Source of the DNA: Albula goreensis | Taxonomy: Eukaryota > Chordata > Actinopteri > Albuliformes > Albulidae | DNA length: 64,000 bases | Direction: 5' to 3' | Assembly (NCBI GenBank): GCA_022829145.1 | Contig: CM040746.1 | Coordinates: 38,655,712-38,719,711, forward strand | In this document: positions 1 to 10,999 of the stretch, in pieces | How positions within the stretch are numbered: position 1 is the stretch's first letter | How the letters are laid out: each line of letters starts with the position of its first letter | Position numbers and translations under genes: made by a program | Notes under the pieces: model-generated | Databases searched by the model: none | What the model was told of the DNA's origin: nothing | Seen by the model: the letters and a program-made list of their open reading frames with translations, nothing else

Positions 1-1350
1 TGAACTCAAAATGGTGACATTTTAAAAATAAATATTTTCCCTGTTTAAAGTGTTGTTTTCAGAGTGAAAGTACTTTTCCCCAAGAATCAGTTTTGATACA
101 ATCATGGACATCAGTTTGCATCATGACACTTATAAAATAAGGCAGACATGATGGAGGGTTGCAGTCTTTGTCTTTTTATGATTAACTAAGCCCGCTGAAA
201 CACATAAGATGTCAGATATGAATGAATGAGGTTTCCATTGGAGTAACTGAACAGATTCCCATTTGAAAGGTATCTCTGACAAATGTAAATGTCTTCTCTC
301 GTGTGTGTCGCTGGGCTCAGCGGTGGGATCTTTCAGCTATGGTGTGTCGAGATGAATTCTGCACAAAGTATGTTTTCACTGCGCCACCTACTGGCAAGAT
401 GTGCACCCTGCATCTTCAGTGCCTTAGTGTCTCACAACTCACTTTAATTTTATGTCCTGTTTTCACCTCCGTATGTATCAAACCTGATGAACGTATTATG
501 TCATTTAATATGTCTCTCTCACTCAGACATATGAAGCATGCTGCCTTCTCATGTAATCTGTGTTGGCAGGTGCAGTGTGCTGTTATGCACTCAGCTCTGT
601 AATAATATATATATATATCTATAATATATATATATATTTTACTCCAAATTGATAGCTATGAAAATATTAAATATTGGGAAGAGAAAACAATGGAATTACT
701 GTAGCGATTTGAGGAAATGTATTCCAGAAGACAAAATGAAATTGTGAAAACCATAAAATTTGTAAACACTAGATGTCTTCCATAACCACATGTCAAGTCA
801 TCTAGAAAGCACCTTCAATGTTATGTGTTTGTCATTCATGTATTCAGATTGATTCGTATGCTTCTCTGTATTTCTGTGTGTCCTTGACATATTTTGAAAT
901 AAATCATATGTTAACTCAATCCCAGGTATCTGGCATCTGCTGGATTTTTATTTTTATATATATTTTATACCCCCTCGTCCCACACCCAATATTATGCAGG
1001 ATTCCAAAGCTGCAAGCTTCACTATCAGTTAGTACAAAGAGGAGTTTGCACAGAATAAAATAAGCTATGATATTACCATGATGTTACATTCTGAACGTCC
1101 CCACAACACATGCATAAATTCATCACAGGCATGTGAATTTATTCATCACATAGATTGTATGCCTTTGGCATCATTTTGGGATTGATATATGGATAGTTTC
1201 AACAGACCCAGCAATGATATATATTAGCAGTTCATTTCTGGAGGTCATATCCAATTCCCTTTGTGCAGAAGAATGACGGTGTATTTGTGACAACACCTGG
1301 CTAAGAGATTCTCACCACCCCTCTCAGATGAGAGGTGTCATCACTCTCTT
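1..1350. other. Intergenic stretch, no gene seen
   Basis: AT-rich sequence in which I find no convincing exon or RNA gene. It contains an AT dinucleotide tract at about 601-640 and one CTCF-like motif (listed separately). Short open frames here have no splice or codon-usage support. Confidence 0.5.
379..394 (-). promoter_or_regulatory. CTCF-like motif
   Basis: The minus strand reads CCAGTAGGTGGCGCAG. It matches the vertebrate CTCF core CCASYAGRKGGCRSYR at 15 of 16 positions, with one pyrimidine position being A. The match is seen directly; occupancy is inference. Confidence 0.4.
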
Positions 1351-1624
1351 AGCACTCAGCTCTGTGTTTAGGGTAGCATTAGCACTCAGCTCTGTGTTTA
1401 GGGTAGCATTAGCACTCAGCTCTGTGTTTAGGGTAGCATTAGCACTCAGCTCTGTGTTTAGGGTAGCATTAGCACTCAGCTATTGTTTTAGGGTAGCATT
1501 AGCACTCAGCTCTGTGTTTAGGGTAGCATTAGCACTCAGCTCTGGGTTTAGGGTAGCATTAGCACTCAGATCTGGGTTTAGGGTAGCATTAGCACTCAGC
1601 TCTGGGTTTAGGGTAGCATTAGCA
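1351..1624. repeat. 30-bp minisatellite, nine copies
   Basis: Nine head-to-tail copies of a 30-bp unit starting AGCACTCAGCTCTGTGTTTA and ending GGGTAGCATT. Copies 1-4 are identical, copy 5 is the most diverged, and copies 7-9 carry TCTGGG in place of TCTGTG. The period is a multiple of three, so the array stays open and encodes a decapeptide repeat in one frame. I read that as an artefact, not a protein. Confidence 0.95.
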
Positions 1625-4594
1625 CCAAGTTAACAGGGAAGAGATTGCATGTTTATCTCTGTCAATGGCATCATCTTGCACCTTTGAGGTAATTGTGAAT
1701 AGGTGGTGAACAAGGTACAAAATTATTTCATTTTGAAATACCTTTGAAACTATAAATGGAATTATATCCTACAAATGGTAAATAAGTAAAACTCAGGTAA
1801 ATTTTTGTTTGCGTTGCATCAGTTCATTTATCATTTCATTATTTTTCTCAATCACTTTAAAGCCCAAATGCCTTCATGTATTTGGAGTGCAATAAATTAT
1901 CATTACTTAATTGGGCTCAATGGCAGTAAAAAAAAAAGAAAACCAGTCCAACTTTTGGTGGATATTATGATTGAGGGTCCCAGATTAATTGGATTTTCTC
2001 CTGGCTGTCTTAGCGAAATTGCTCGAGCGTTAAAAGCTTCACATTGAGATATTTCGTAGACCGGAATTTCAAATGCAATGAAGCTGATTCTCACACTTTA
2101 GAGACAGGTTCATCCTTCTGATGTCCCTCAATTAAAATCAGCCTTCTGGGGAAAAAAATACAGAATTCAAGCAAGTTCAGGAGTACTTCATTCAAGTTCT
2201 GCTGACATAGAAAATGATGTCCTCAAAAAAACAAAAAACAAAAAAAAAAAAGTAGGCCTACATCATTTAAAAATAGTTAAGTCCTTAAAAGAAATGCTCA
2301 AACAGCTGAGCTTCATTCTTTAATGGAAGAACAGGTCTTGTTTGAATGTAAGACTCAGGCGTAACACCTTCCATCCTCTGCCTTTGGCAGCAGACACTGC
2401 TGATGGGAATCGATGAAAGTGCATTCGGGATCTCCACAAATGAATCAAACGGACTCATCGTACTGTATCCTTCGCTATTATAAGAGATAATCCATCGTCT
2501 CCGTTAGATCTATCGGTCTGTCTCTGCTCATTTACACCTCGGCCTGGCGTTAGGCTAGCATGGGTAGCAGGGCAGAGAGTCAGAAACCCTCTCTGACACA
2601 TTTCCCATGAATCATTTCAAATGAAACAGCGTGCCTGCTTCCCTTTAAGTTAAAATGCATGCGGATGGCAGTCTCTTGGTCCGCTGCTACTGCCTCCATT
2701 ACACGCATGTTGAATTTTCCTGCTGTGTCTCATTGCCAGTCATAGAACAAGTTAGCTCATGATGCAGCCCCCATTGGGCTGCTGGACGAGGACACTGGTC
2801 TGTGTAGGCATTTCATTTCATTTCACACTGCCACTGCAGGGTGAACCTGGACATACAGGGGGCAGGGGAAATACAGGGGGCAGGGGTCATCCTGCATTTT
2901 ATGACTATGCTTTGTGGCCATTAAGACAAGCCTGGTCAGAACTGACCCAGGAACATAACTGTTGTGTAACAGGAGGGACTTACAATCAGCAGTCAGTCAG
3001 TGACTATTATTAGTAAACAAAACGTTTTGCTGTCCATGCTAAGGTGTGATTCAGCTCTCACAGTCACACCATGCGGCAGCTTCTCTTTTAGGGCGTTGTA
3101 AAACCTCCCTCCCCTCCTCGCTACGTAAAAGTTCTACCTCCACATCCACAAGACACTTGGTCAAAATGAAGGCTTAATTAAAAACCAATCCCTTAAGCCC
3201 TTTTCACTGCATCGCACAGGACAATATCACCAAGCAGTCACTCAGATGAATCTGTGAATTTTTTTAATTACACCTGGTAAATCAACTCAGGACTGAATTC
3301 TCATTCATAGTGACAATCGAGGGATTCAGGCACGGTAAGGAATGCAAATGATTGTACAGCCAATAAGATGTAGAGAACAAATAACCAGACCTTTTTTGGT
3401 GGAAATTTGGCTCCCTACCTGTTTTAAAAGTTCCATGTGATCTTAAATTACCAAAATTCAGGACCTCTGCTTAATGTCTTATCCAAAAGATAACTCCCTT
3501 TACAGAATATTGACTCCAACACTGTGCTGGAGCATTGGACTGTTTTTGGTCCAAGCAATCCCTCCTCCAATACCTCCTCCAGCTCAGTATCCCAATATAA
3601 GTACTGACAAAGCCAAACACCAACTTAAAAAAGTAGTTAAATGGCAATGTGTTTTCATGCATAATTAATTTGTGTGTTTTATTTTTATACTATGCATTAT
3701 TACTTGATGGTGTTTTTTTAAGGTTTAAACTGTGTTTTTGTAGTGGTAGGACATAGGCTTGTGTCTTCTGGAAGAAAACAAGGCAAAAACATTGGATGTA
3801 CTATACAGGTACAAAAAAACATTCAAAAAAACATCTCAGTAAAAAAAAAATGCACAAAAAGAGAAACACCCTGGGGCTCTAATTAAGGAAAAACTCTGTA
3901 ATGCAGTCAACACTACAGAAAGCCCTATGGGAGCTGAGGGCAGAGGAGAGCCCATGTGTCAATATCAACTCTCTGCTGTTTCCATCAATGCCCTTTGCAA
4001 GCCAGGTGATGCATGAACAAAACCCACAAAACTCCACTATTATGACTCATCATGCTGTTGCCGTGGCGAACGCTAACTGCATATGCATCATGGAATGTCC
4101 TGAGGGTCAGATTAAGCCCTTTTTGGCCAATGACAATGGACTGCCCCCCTCATTACATCCAATCAGACACGCTTCTGGTTCAGAAAGGTTGCCTGCGATG
4201 CAGACATCTTACATACAGATGTGATTGATCATCCTTCATGTATTGGCAATCCCATAAAAAACAGCTATTTTTATTCTGAGCAGCCACTACCTAATGTTAA
4301 TTCCAAGGTGATTTTGCAGAGTGAAGAAAAAAGCACATTTTGCAGTCATTTAGCTTGTAGCTGTTTGGCAGATTATATTATCTATCAGAAACATATTATG
4401 GTAGGTTCACAGTCTTCAGAAATTAGTTTACTATTTTAAACATTGCCATAAGCGCATACTACTTATTTTAACTGAAATCAAATGTGTTTTTTTTTTTTTA
4501 TTTGGCATGAGCCTAGCTTTGAGAGACAAATAAACAGATACAAGATGATTGATTGTAAAAATCTAAAAGGATGAGTGTCAGACTCCAGTGGTAC
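1625..4594. other. Intergenic or intronic stretch with an ambiguous ORF
   Basis: No secure gene. It holds A-rich tracts near 1930 and 2227-2250. A 57-codon minus frame at 2285-2458 is discussed under findings. Six Gly-X-Y-like triplets follow an acceptor-like site at about 2838. Around 2382 a plus-strand acceptor-like site precedes a 30-codon open run. None of these has matching splice sites on both sides. Confidence 0.4.
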
Positions 4595-5657
4595 AGGACT
4601 CCAGTGTCTGCAGGTTTAACTCCAGTCTTAGAGGACTGCAGTGTCTGCAGGTTTAACTCCAGTCTTAGAGGACTGCAGTGTCTGCAGGTTTAACTCCAGT
4701 CTTAGAGGACTGCAGCATCTGCAGGTTTAACTCCAGTCTTAGAGGATTTCAGTGTCTGCAGGTTTAACTCCAGTCTTAGAGGACTACAGTGTCTGCAGGT
4801 TTAACTCCAGTCTTAGAGGACTGCAGTGTCTGCAGGTTTAACTCCAGTCTTAGAGGATTTCAGTGTCTGCAGGTTTAACTCCAGTCTTAGAGGATTTCAG
4901 TGTCTGCAGGTTTAACTCCAGTCTTAGAGGACTGCAGTGTCTGCAGGTTTAACTCCAGTCTTAGAGGACTGCAGTGTCTGCAGGTTTAACTCCAGTCTTA
5001 GAGGATTTCAGTGTCTGCAGGTTTAACTCCAGTCTTAGAGGACTGCAGTGTCTGCAGGTTTAACTCCAGTCTTAGAGGATTTCAGTGTCTGCAGGTTTAA
5101 CTCCAGTCTTAGAGGACTGCAGTGTCTGCAGGTTTAACTCCAGTCTTAGAGGACTGCAGTGTCTGCAGGTTTAACTCCAGTCTTAGAGGATTTCAGTGTC
5201 TGCAGGTTTAACTCCAGTCTTAGAGGATTTCAGTGTCTGCAGGTTTAACTCCAGTCTTAGAGGACTACAGTGTCTGCAGGTTTAACTCCAGTCTTAGAGG
5301 ACTGCAGTGTCTGCAGGTTTAACTCCAGTCTTAGAGGATTTCAGTGTCTGCAGGTTTAACTCCAGTCTTAGAGGATTTCAGTGTCTGCAGGTTTAACTCC
5401 AGTCTTAGAGGACTGCAGTGTCTGCAGGTTTAACTCCAGTCTTAGAGGATTTCAGTGTCTGCAGGTTTAACTCCAGTCTTAGAGGACTGCAGTGTCTGCA
5501 GGTTTAACTCCAGTCTTAGAGGATTTCAGTGTCTGCAGGTTTAACTCCAGTCTTAGAGGACTGCAGTGTCTGCAGGTTTAACTCCAGTCTTAGAGGACTG
5601 CAGTGTCTGCAGGTTTAACTCCAGTCTTAGAGGACTGCAGTGTCTGCAGGTTTAACT
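4595..5657. repeat. 37-bp minisatellite, about 29 copies
   Basis: About 29 tandem copies of a 37-bp unit containing GTCTGCAGGTTTAACTCCAG. The main variation is at the unit start: GACTGCAG, GATTTCAG or GACTACAG. The variant order is not random, and the run T-A-C-T-T-C occurs twice, which suggests block duplication of several units. The array lies between minus-strand candidate exons and would be intronic or 3' to that gene. Confidence 0.97.
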
Positions 5658-5793
5658 CAACACCACATGAAATGGCTGCATGTCACCGCAAGTGACATGA
5701 ACAGACCTCAGCGACACTGTGGCTTGTTAAGCTTGTTAGTGTGAACATACAATGAAGGTCTGGAAGTCTCTCTCTCTTTTTTATCTATGTTAC

Positions 5794-5912
5794 CTTTCAC
5801 CTCCAGCACCTCAGGTTTCCGTTTCAGTCTTACAGAATGAAAACTCTGCACCACCTCTTCCTGTGTGGCCCGAGCCTGCAGCTCCTTCCTCAGGTTCTGA
5901 GGTGAGTCTTCA
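5794..5912 (-). CDS. Candidate internal exon of an unidentified coiled-coil protein
   Basis: On the minus strand a 119-nt open block lies between an acceptor (CGACTACAG, before 5912) and a donor (GAAAG|GTAACA, after 5794). The translation includes EDSPQNLRKELQARATQEE and then a Lys/Arg/Glu-rich run, which looks like an amphipathic helix. Many codons end in G or C. It enters needing one base and leaves with one extra base, so it is in phase with either candidate exon upstream (6664-6887 or 7524-7594). Caution: the plus strand also has excellent splice signals around nearly the same block (acceptor before 5807, donor GAG|GTGAGT at 5902), with a less coding-like translation. The function is not recognised. 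Confidence 0.35.
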
Positions 5913-5927
5913 CTGTAGTCGTGTTGA

Positions 5928-6487
5928 TGTGAGAAAAGATCGCAGAGTACTCAGTATTGGGTTCAATACCTTTTATTTGCCCAAGCTTGTGGGATGTCTC
6001 GCCACCCAACATTTGAGATCAAGAGCTCCGCAAACAATACACTAAATTACACTAAATTATAAAGCATACAAGCTTAACCCTACAGCATTTTTCTGGCCTA
6101 TGGTAAGGTGGCACACCTTATGGTACCACTCCAGACCACACCCCCTGGAGGTAAGGATTAACCAATTACGTTCTATTTGTTCTCATATTATTTAAATGAT
6201 TTGTAACATTTCAAGGATGGAACCCTCCCCAGCATGGTGTTAGCAATTTTCACTCCTTGAGTTCACTCTGTGTCCCTGATGGCCAGTGGATACTATCACA
6301 GGTCACTATCATGCATGGTAGAAGGCCCAGTTCTTCTCAGGAACGTGAGAAGAACTTATCTACACACACTCACTCCACTAAGCAACAGCTTAAAGTTTAC
6401 ATAAAAGTATGAAAAGTATGAGAAATATTAAAATACAAAAGATATAAAAGACATAAAAGATTAAATGACAAAATTAACACTTCCACA
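5928..6487 (-). mobile_element. Possible solo LTR-like element
   Basis: A 560-bp block begins TGTGAGAAAA and ends CTTCCACA on the plus strand, so it has the TG...CA ends of an LTR. Read on the minus strand it has a TATA-like TTTATAAT, then AATAAAAGG, then about 50 bp running to the end, the order expected of U3-R-U5. I see no target-site duplication, primer-binding site or internal coding region. At best it is a solo and degraded element. The boundaries are inferred from the termini only. Confidence 0.35.
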
Positions 6488-6663
6488 AGGGCCTTGCTGT
6501 TCAGGTATAGAGACAGCTGGGAAAATCTCTACAGTGTAGCAGGAGATCGCACGATAGTGGAACTGAACAGGCCACTGTCCTCGCTTCTAATATTAGTGAA
6601 GCCCAAGCTTCCCTTCCAGCTTGAGTGTTTGGGCATTTTAGCAGACAAATAGTGAGGATCCAC

Positions 6664-6887
6664 CTGCTTCCCAGGTGAGAGGTGTCATTATTCCCCTCAC
6701 GCAGAGCCTGCATGTCCTCCCCCTGCACAATGAGCTCCACCGAAGGGTTTCTTTCTTTATCCATCGCTGCCTGATTCGAGTTTCGCGTCATGCTCACTGA
6801 ATCCGAAAATGGCTGGCGGCGCATTGCGTTCATCTCATTTATCAGCGCTAATCTGCTGTGATTTAGATCCAACAGCACATCTATTAT
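6664..6887 (-). CDS. Candidate exon, helical N-terminal half, unidentified
   Basis: A 224-nt minus-strand block is open in a frame that starts with a helix-like run (IIDVLLDLNHSRLALINEM). It continues as polar, probably disordered sequence and ends SHLGS before a weak donor (GCAG|GTGGAT). The acceptor (TTAAAGCAG, before 6887) is also weak, about 35 nt from a poly-T tract. It runs phase 0 to phase 2 and so would join 5794-5912 in frame. It cannot directly follow 7524-7594, which also ends in phase 2, so the two would be alternatives or a further exon is missing. The product is not recognised. Confidence 0.25.
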
Positions 6888-7523
6888 CTGCTTTAATTGG
6901 TTTCCAAGGTTGCGAGAGATCAGTCAAAAAAAAAAACCCAGTTAATCAGAAGCCACTTTAAAGCTCGGTAGGAGCCAAAGACGCTTTGAAATTGCACAGC
7001 AAGCGTTTGATTGAAATACAATGCACTCTGATTTTATAAAAGTTGTAAAACAATCAATAAAATAAATATAATCGCTGGGACTTATATTTACTCTGTGCAC
7101 GGTGGTTCTGTGTTTTAAGACATTTATCATAAGTATTAGTGTTAGTATTCACTTTTAGTATGATTATTATCATGAGTGTTGGTATTAATTTTAGTATTAA
7201 TATTAGTGTTGCACTGTTTGAGCTGTTAGTAACCAGTTCTATAGAAGGGACACAGCACTTGGACAGGGGATGCACCAAGAACGTTCTGAATTTGCATTGT
7301 GCATTCGGGTGTGAGGGAGTGCCGCCATGTCTGCCTAGCTCCAGAGATGTCATGTAATGATAGTATCACGGATCCAGAAAGGTAGAGGCACTCTTCAGAA
7401 TGACTGACAGCTGATGGCCATCATAAACAAATGCATCACCCGAAAAGTGGATCACACATTGTACCCAGTGAGTGTTTTGCACCATGGTTTTGTTTTCATG
7501 GACAGCTGTGTAATTAAACTCAC

Positions 7524-7594
7524 CTGTCTTTCACTGTGAACGTCAGGTCCATCTTTTCATCAACATCAAAGTTATGTTCACTCTTTTTGGGAGA
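7524..7594 (-). CDS. Candidate internal exon, unidentified protein
   Basis: A 71-nt minus-strand block has a good acceptor (pyrimidine-rich tract ending GTTGGCAG, before 7594) and a strong donor (GACAG|GTGAGT, after 7524). The in-frame translation begins SPKKSEHNFDVDEKM and ends TFTVKD, a charged sequence with no stop. It starts in phase 0 and leaves two bases, which would be completed by the first base of 5794-5912. The upstream candidate 10889-10999 ends in phase 0, so it is also compatible. No family is recognised. Confidence 0.35.
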
Positions 7595-10500
7595 CTGCCA
7601 ACAGGGCTAAGCAAAGAAAAATGTTGAAGTCAGAGAATCAGCAATCCCAGACTGCATTGCAACATGGTATATTGCCTTTGTTTATATTGGTTAAATGTGA
7701 ATAAGCAAGCAATATATTTTATTTTGCGATATACAATAAGGTTGTTGGACCTATAACATAATATATTTAATGTTTTCATTGTATAGACAAGCACTGCGAC
7801 ATAGACTGAGTGTGGAAGCTAATAAACTACACTTTGTGCTTAAAAAAAGCGAGTGTTGAAAGGGAGTTTGCCAGAATGCGAAGATGTTGGATGTGTTAAC
7901 AGAGCTTTGATGAAACTATATGGAACATGAATGTTAAATGACTATTTCAAAAGTAGACAAACTGACAAAAACAAACATCAAGAGGAGTGAAAGTGTAAAA
8001 GCGGACCCAGGTGTTCAAACAGAGCATGCCCATATGCCGGATCAATCAATAATGTTCCACAACCCAAACACTGTGGAAAACAGCCGGAGGATGAACCCGT
8101 CTTGGTTCATTCATGCAGAGAAAAAACAACGGAAGAACGACACTTTTCACAACATGCCTGAAACTAAACCAGTCCAAGCAGATGTACACACCAAACAGAC
8201 ATCTGTTTATGCTGTCATCATTTTCTGTTTGTCTTCACTGAACCCCAAATCAATGGCAATTGAAGCTAATCCCTTCTTCAGGCAGAAGACAAAAGTACAA
8301 AAAAGTAACAATTACAGTATTGAAACAATCGAGAACAAGTCAACGTGCACCATACTTGGAGTTTGAGGAGTTTGGAACTGCTGGAGGCCAAAATGCAGAA
8401 GGTAGCATTCCAGCAAGCAACAACAACTGTGAATTGACTTAAATGACTAAACTTTGTACTTTTCTTCACATTTGGAGTAATTCTGTGGAACAGCATCTGC
8501 TAAATGCTGGTGATTTAAAGTAATGGAGGGAGATTCAAATTGAATTATGCTGCTTCTGAGGAGTGCTGCATACTTGGAGCACTTGCGTGACCCTGCCACC
8601 CACTGGGGCCCCATGCCACACGTCAACCAGGGAAAGCTTTGCAAAAAGAGAACTTACAAGGACCTAGGATTTAACTGCAGTTTTTAAATTTGTAAAATTG
8701 TTCAATAAGATGAACTACAAAATATATATTTAGTTTGACTTCAGTCTGTAGAACATGGAGACCTAGTTGGATACTAGTTAAGTGTAAATTCCGTGCTGAA
8801 GTTGGGAACTGTTTTTATACAAAGACGTGACAATACTCGGTGAGACCCTTGATGTCTACGAGCCTCGTTAGATCTTTACATCATCAGTGCACCTGATGCC
8901 TATTGTGTGGACGGCAAATTGACACATTTCTGTAAAAGTACACAACCAGTAACCAAGGATTTTACATTCCAGAAAATATTGCGTTGCTAATTTCCCCTTA
9001 GTATGTATACACTGTGTAGTGCTGGCTAACTGTGCCATCTCGGAAGGCATGCTGACCATACAGAGAAGAATGTATCTTGTTGCTGAACTCCTTACCATGT
9101 CATCACAGACCCATAGCCAGAGAGATCTCAGATAGCACACATAGCAACACAGTATGAGGTAACTGTGGGCTAAAGTTCTCTCCACATGGTCGTACCTGAG
9201 GAGCACATTCAAACAAGATGGCTGCACCCACTGGCAGGCACTTTGTGGAGATGATTTGTAACACTGTGATAAAACATTTAGCCCTGCTACGACTAACTAC
9301 GCCACACAGACTACGGGTACATTTAGACAGCACAAAATGCTTTGCCAGAATGAGCTGGCAGTCAGTGAGAGGCCAATTTCCTTACTTGCTCTTGTGTGCC
9401 CTAAAGGTTGTGGGGTGATACGCCCTATCTCACACAAGCATGACTTTGTAAAATAAACTGTTACCACTTTTGAAGTCCATTCCAGGATCCTAAGGTAACC
9501 TTACACATTATAATGATACTCTATCACTGCCAAGTTCTAATTTTATTCATAAGATACACTCCATGATTTTGAACATCGCTTATTAACTTTATTATGTATG
9601 CTTATGCAGTATTGGAGTTCGGGAGAAGTATTTTCATACAACTCCCCATTCTCTAAGCAGGTATTGAATTGCAAAATACTTTCTCTCCCATCATGCTCTC
9701 TGCTTCCGCCATCCCTCTCCCTCCCCATCTCCACCTTAACATCTTCTTCCCTTTCATCTGTATTTCACCCTTTCTTCTCTAGTGGTCCAGTGGGGGTTTA
9801 CCTCACTCATCATAGTGAGGCATGACGCTGCCCCCATGGACACCAAGCCCAAGATCAAATGTCTGTACCGTTATACAACTTGTTACATCAGAATAAACTC
9901 CTTCCGAAGTTCATTCCACTAAATTTAGACTTTAGAATTTAAAATTCCTTCCCTGGGACAGCAGGTGAAATGGAGATTCCTTCCAATACTGGAGCAGCCA
10001 ATTAACCATTCATTTTCCTGCAAAATAATCAATAAATAATAATATATATGCACCAGAGGGTCGTATTTGTTTCCAGATTTAATACCTGCATATTATTTAA
10101 TTAGCCCGGTCGTTTATGTGACCTAGCAGATTGCTGGTTGGGTTCTTCATAAGGTGAGGACTGCTCTCCTCTCGGTCCGTAGATCATTTTGCCCTGGTCT
10201 AAACTCTGTGTCAGCGTGGTCGTTTGTAAAAACACAAACCTTGCATTCAGACTGACCCGCCTGGAGGCTGCAGCCCCCAACACATGCCAAACCCCCATGC
10301 TTGCTGGCTCTGTTTCTGACAAGCTTTTTCATCAAATTGATCACACTTTATTTATTTATTTTTTTGCAAATCTGTAGATATGTGTTATGGAGTTGTCTAT
10401 GACAACTGTGTCTAAGACAGAACTGTCAAAGATGTTGTTTTCTGTTCTCATTAGTGTTGCGGCTTGTGGATTTACAGAGTTGTGAGGAGGATTGCATCAG

Positions 10501-10888
10501 GTCGGTGATTCACTTTTCCACAACTCTGCGATGTGCAGCTGAGGTCAAACGCAGCTTATCCTCCAAGCCGTCTCAAACCTGGTACGACCCCTTACGTGTG
10601 ACCCTGCATTTAATTAACAATTATATCAAAGACAAATTAATGTCATTCAGTTACAGTAATCTACATTCCAATCAAACCACAGCAATTTAAACTTCCATAA
10701 CTAATAATAAGACCACTGAAATGTGACTAATGTATTTTAAAAGTAATGACATGCTAATTAATTTCTTCCCAGTAAGGTGTGAATAATTAAGAAAACTTTC
10801 ATCACCGGTACTTTGTAATTTGAGGTGTGCACAAAATTAGAGAAAAACTTAGCATTCCTGTGTGGGTGGAATTATTTACTCATCTTAC
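7595..10888. other. Intergenic or intronic stretch, nothing identified
   Basis: I see no convincing exon, RNA gene or repeat family. A 142-codon plus-strand frame at 7938-8366 and 119-codon minus frame at 8868-9227 have no splice or composition support and look like chance. A polypyrimidine tract at 9700-9780 ends in an acceptor-like CTCTAG with no open exon behind it. Confidence 0.4.
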
Positions 10889-10999
10889 CCAGAATTCAAC
10901 AGTCCATGCTGGGATGGTGACATCATTGCATGTTTGAAATCCAGACAGCAGCTTGACTATCTTGAGGAGGTTATCTATCCTTGATGTTCTTCTCCTCGG
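10889..10999 (-). CDS. Weak candidate exon upstream of 7524-7594
   Basis: A 37-codon minus-strand frame is open from just after a TGA to a strong donor (TTCTGG|GTAAGATG, after 10889). It contains IDNLLKIVKLLSGFQ and ends TVEFW, in phase 0, which fits the phase-0 start of 7524-7594. No credible acceptor with a pyrimidine tract is visible, so the 5' edge is only the limit of the open frame. It may be a chance donor. Confidence 0.18.

Noticed and set aside
2839-2892. Six Gly-X-Y triplets after a good acceptor, resembling a 54-bp collagen exon
   Set aside because: The pattern comes from a 17-bp tandem duplication rich in G, there is no donor at the 54-bp boundary, and no neighbouring collagen exon occurs on either side.
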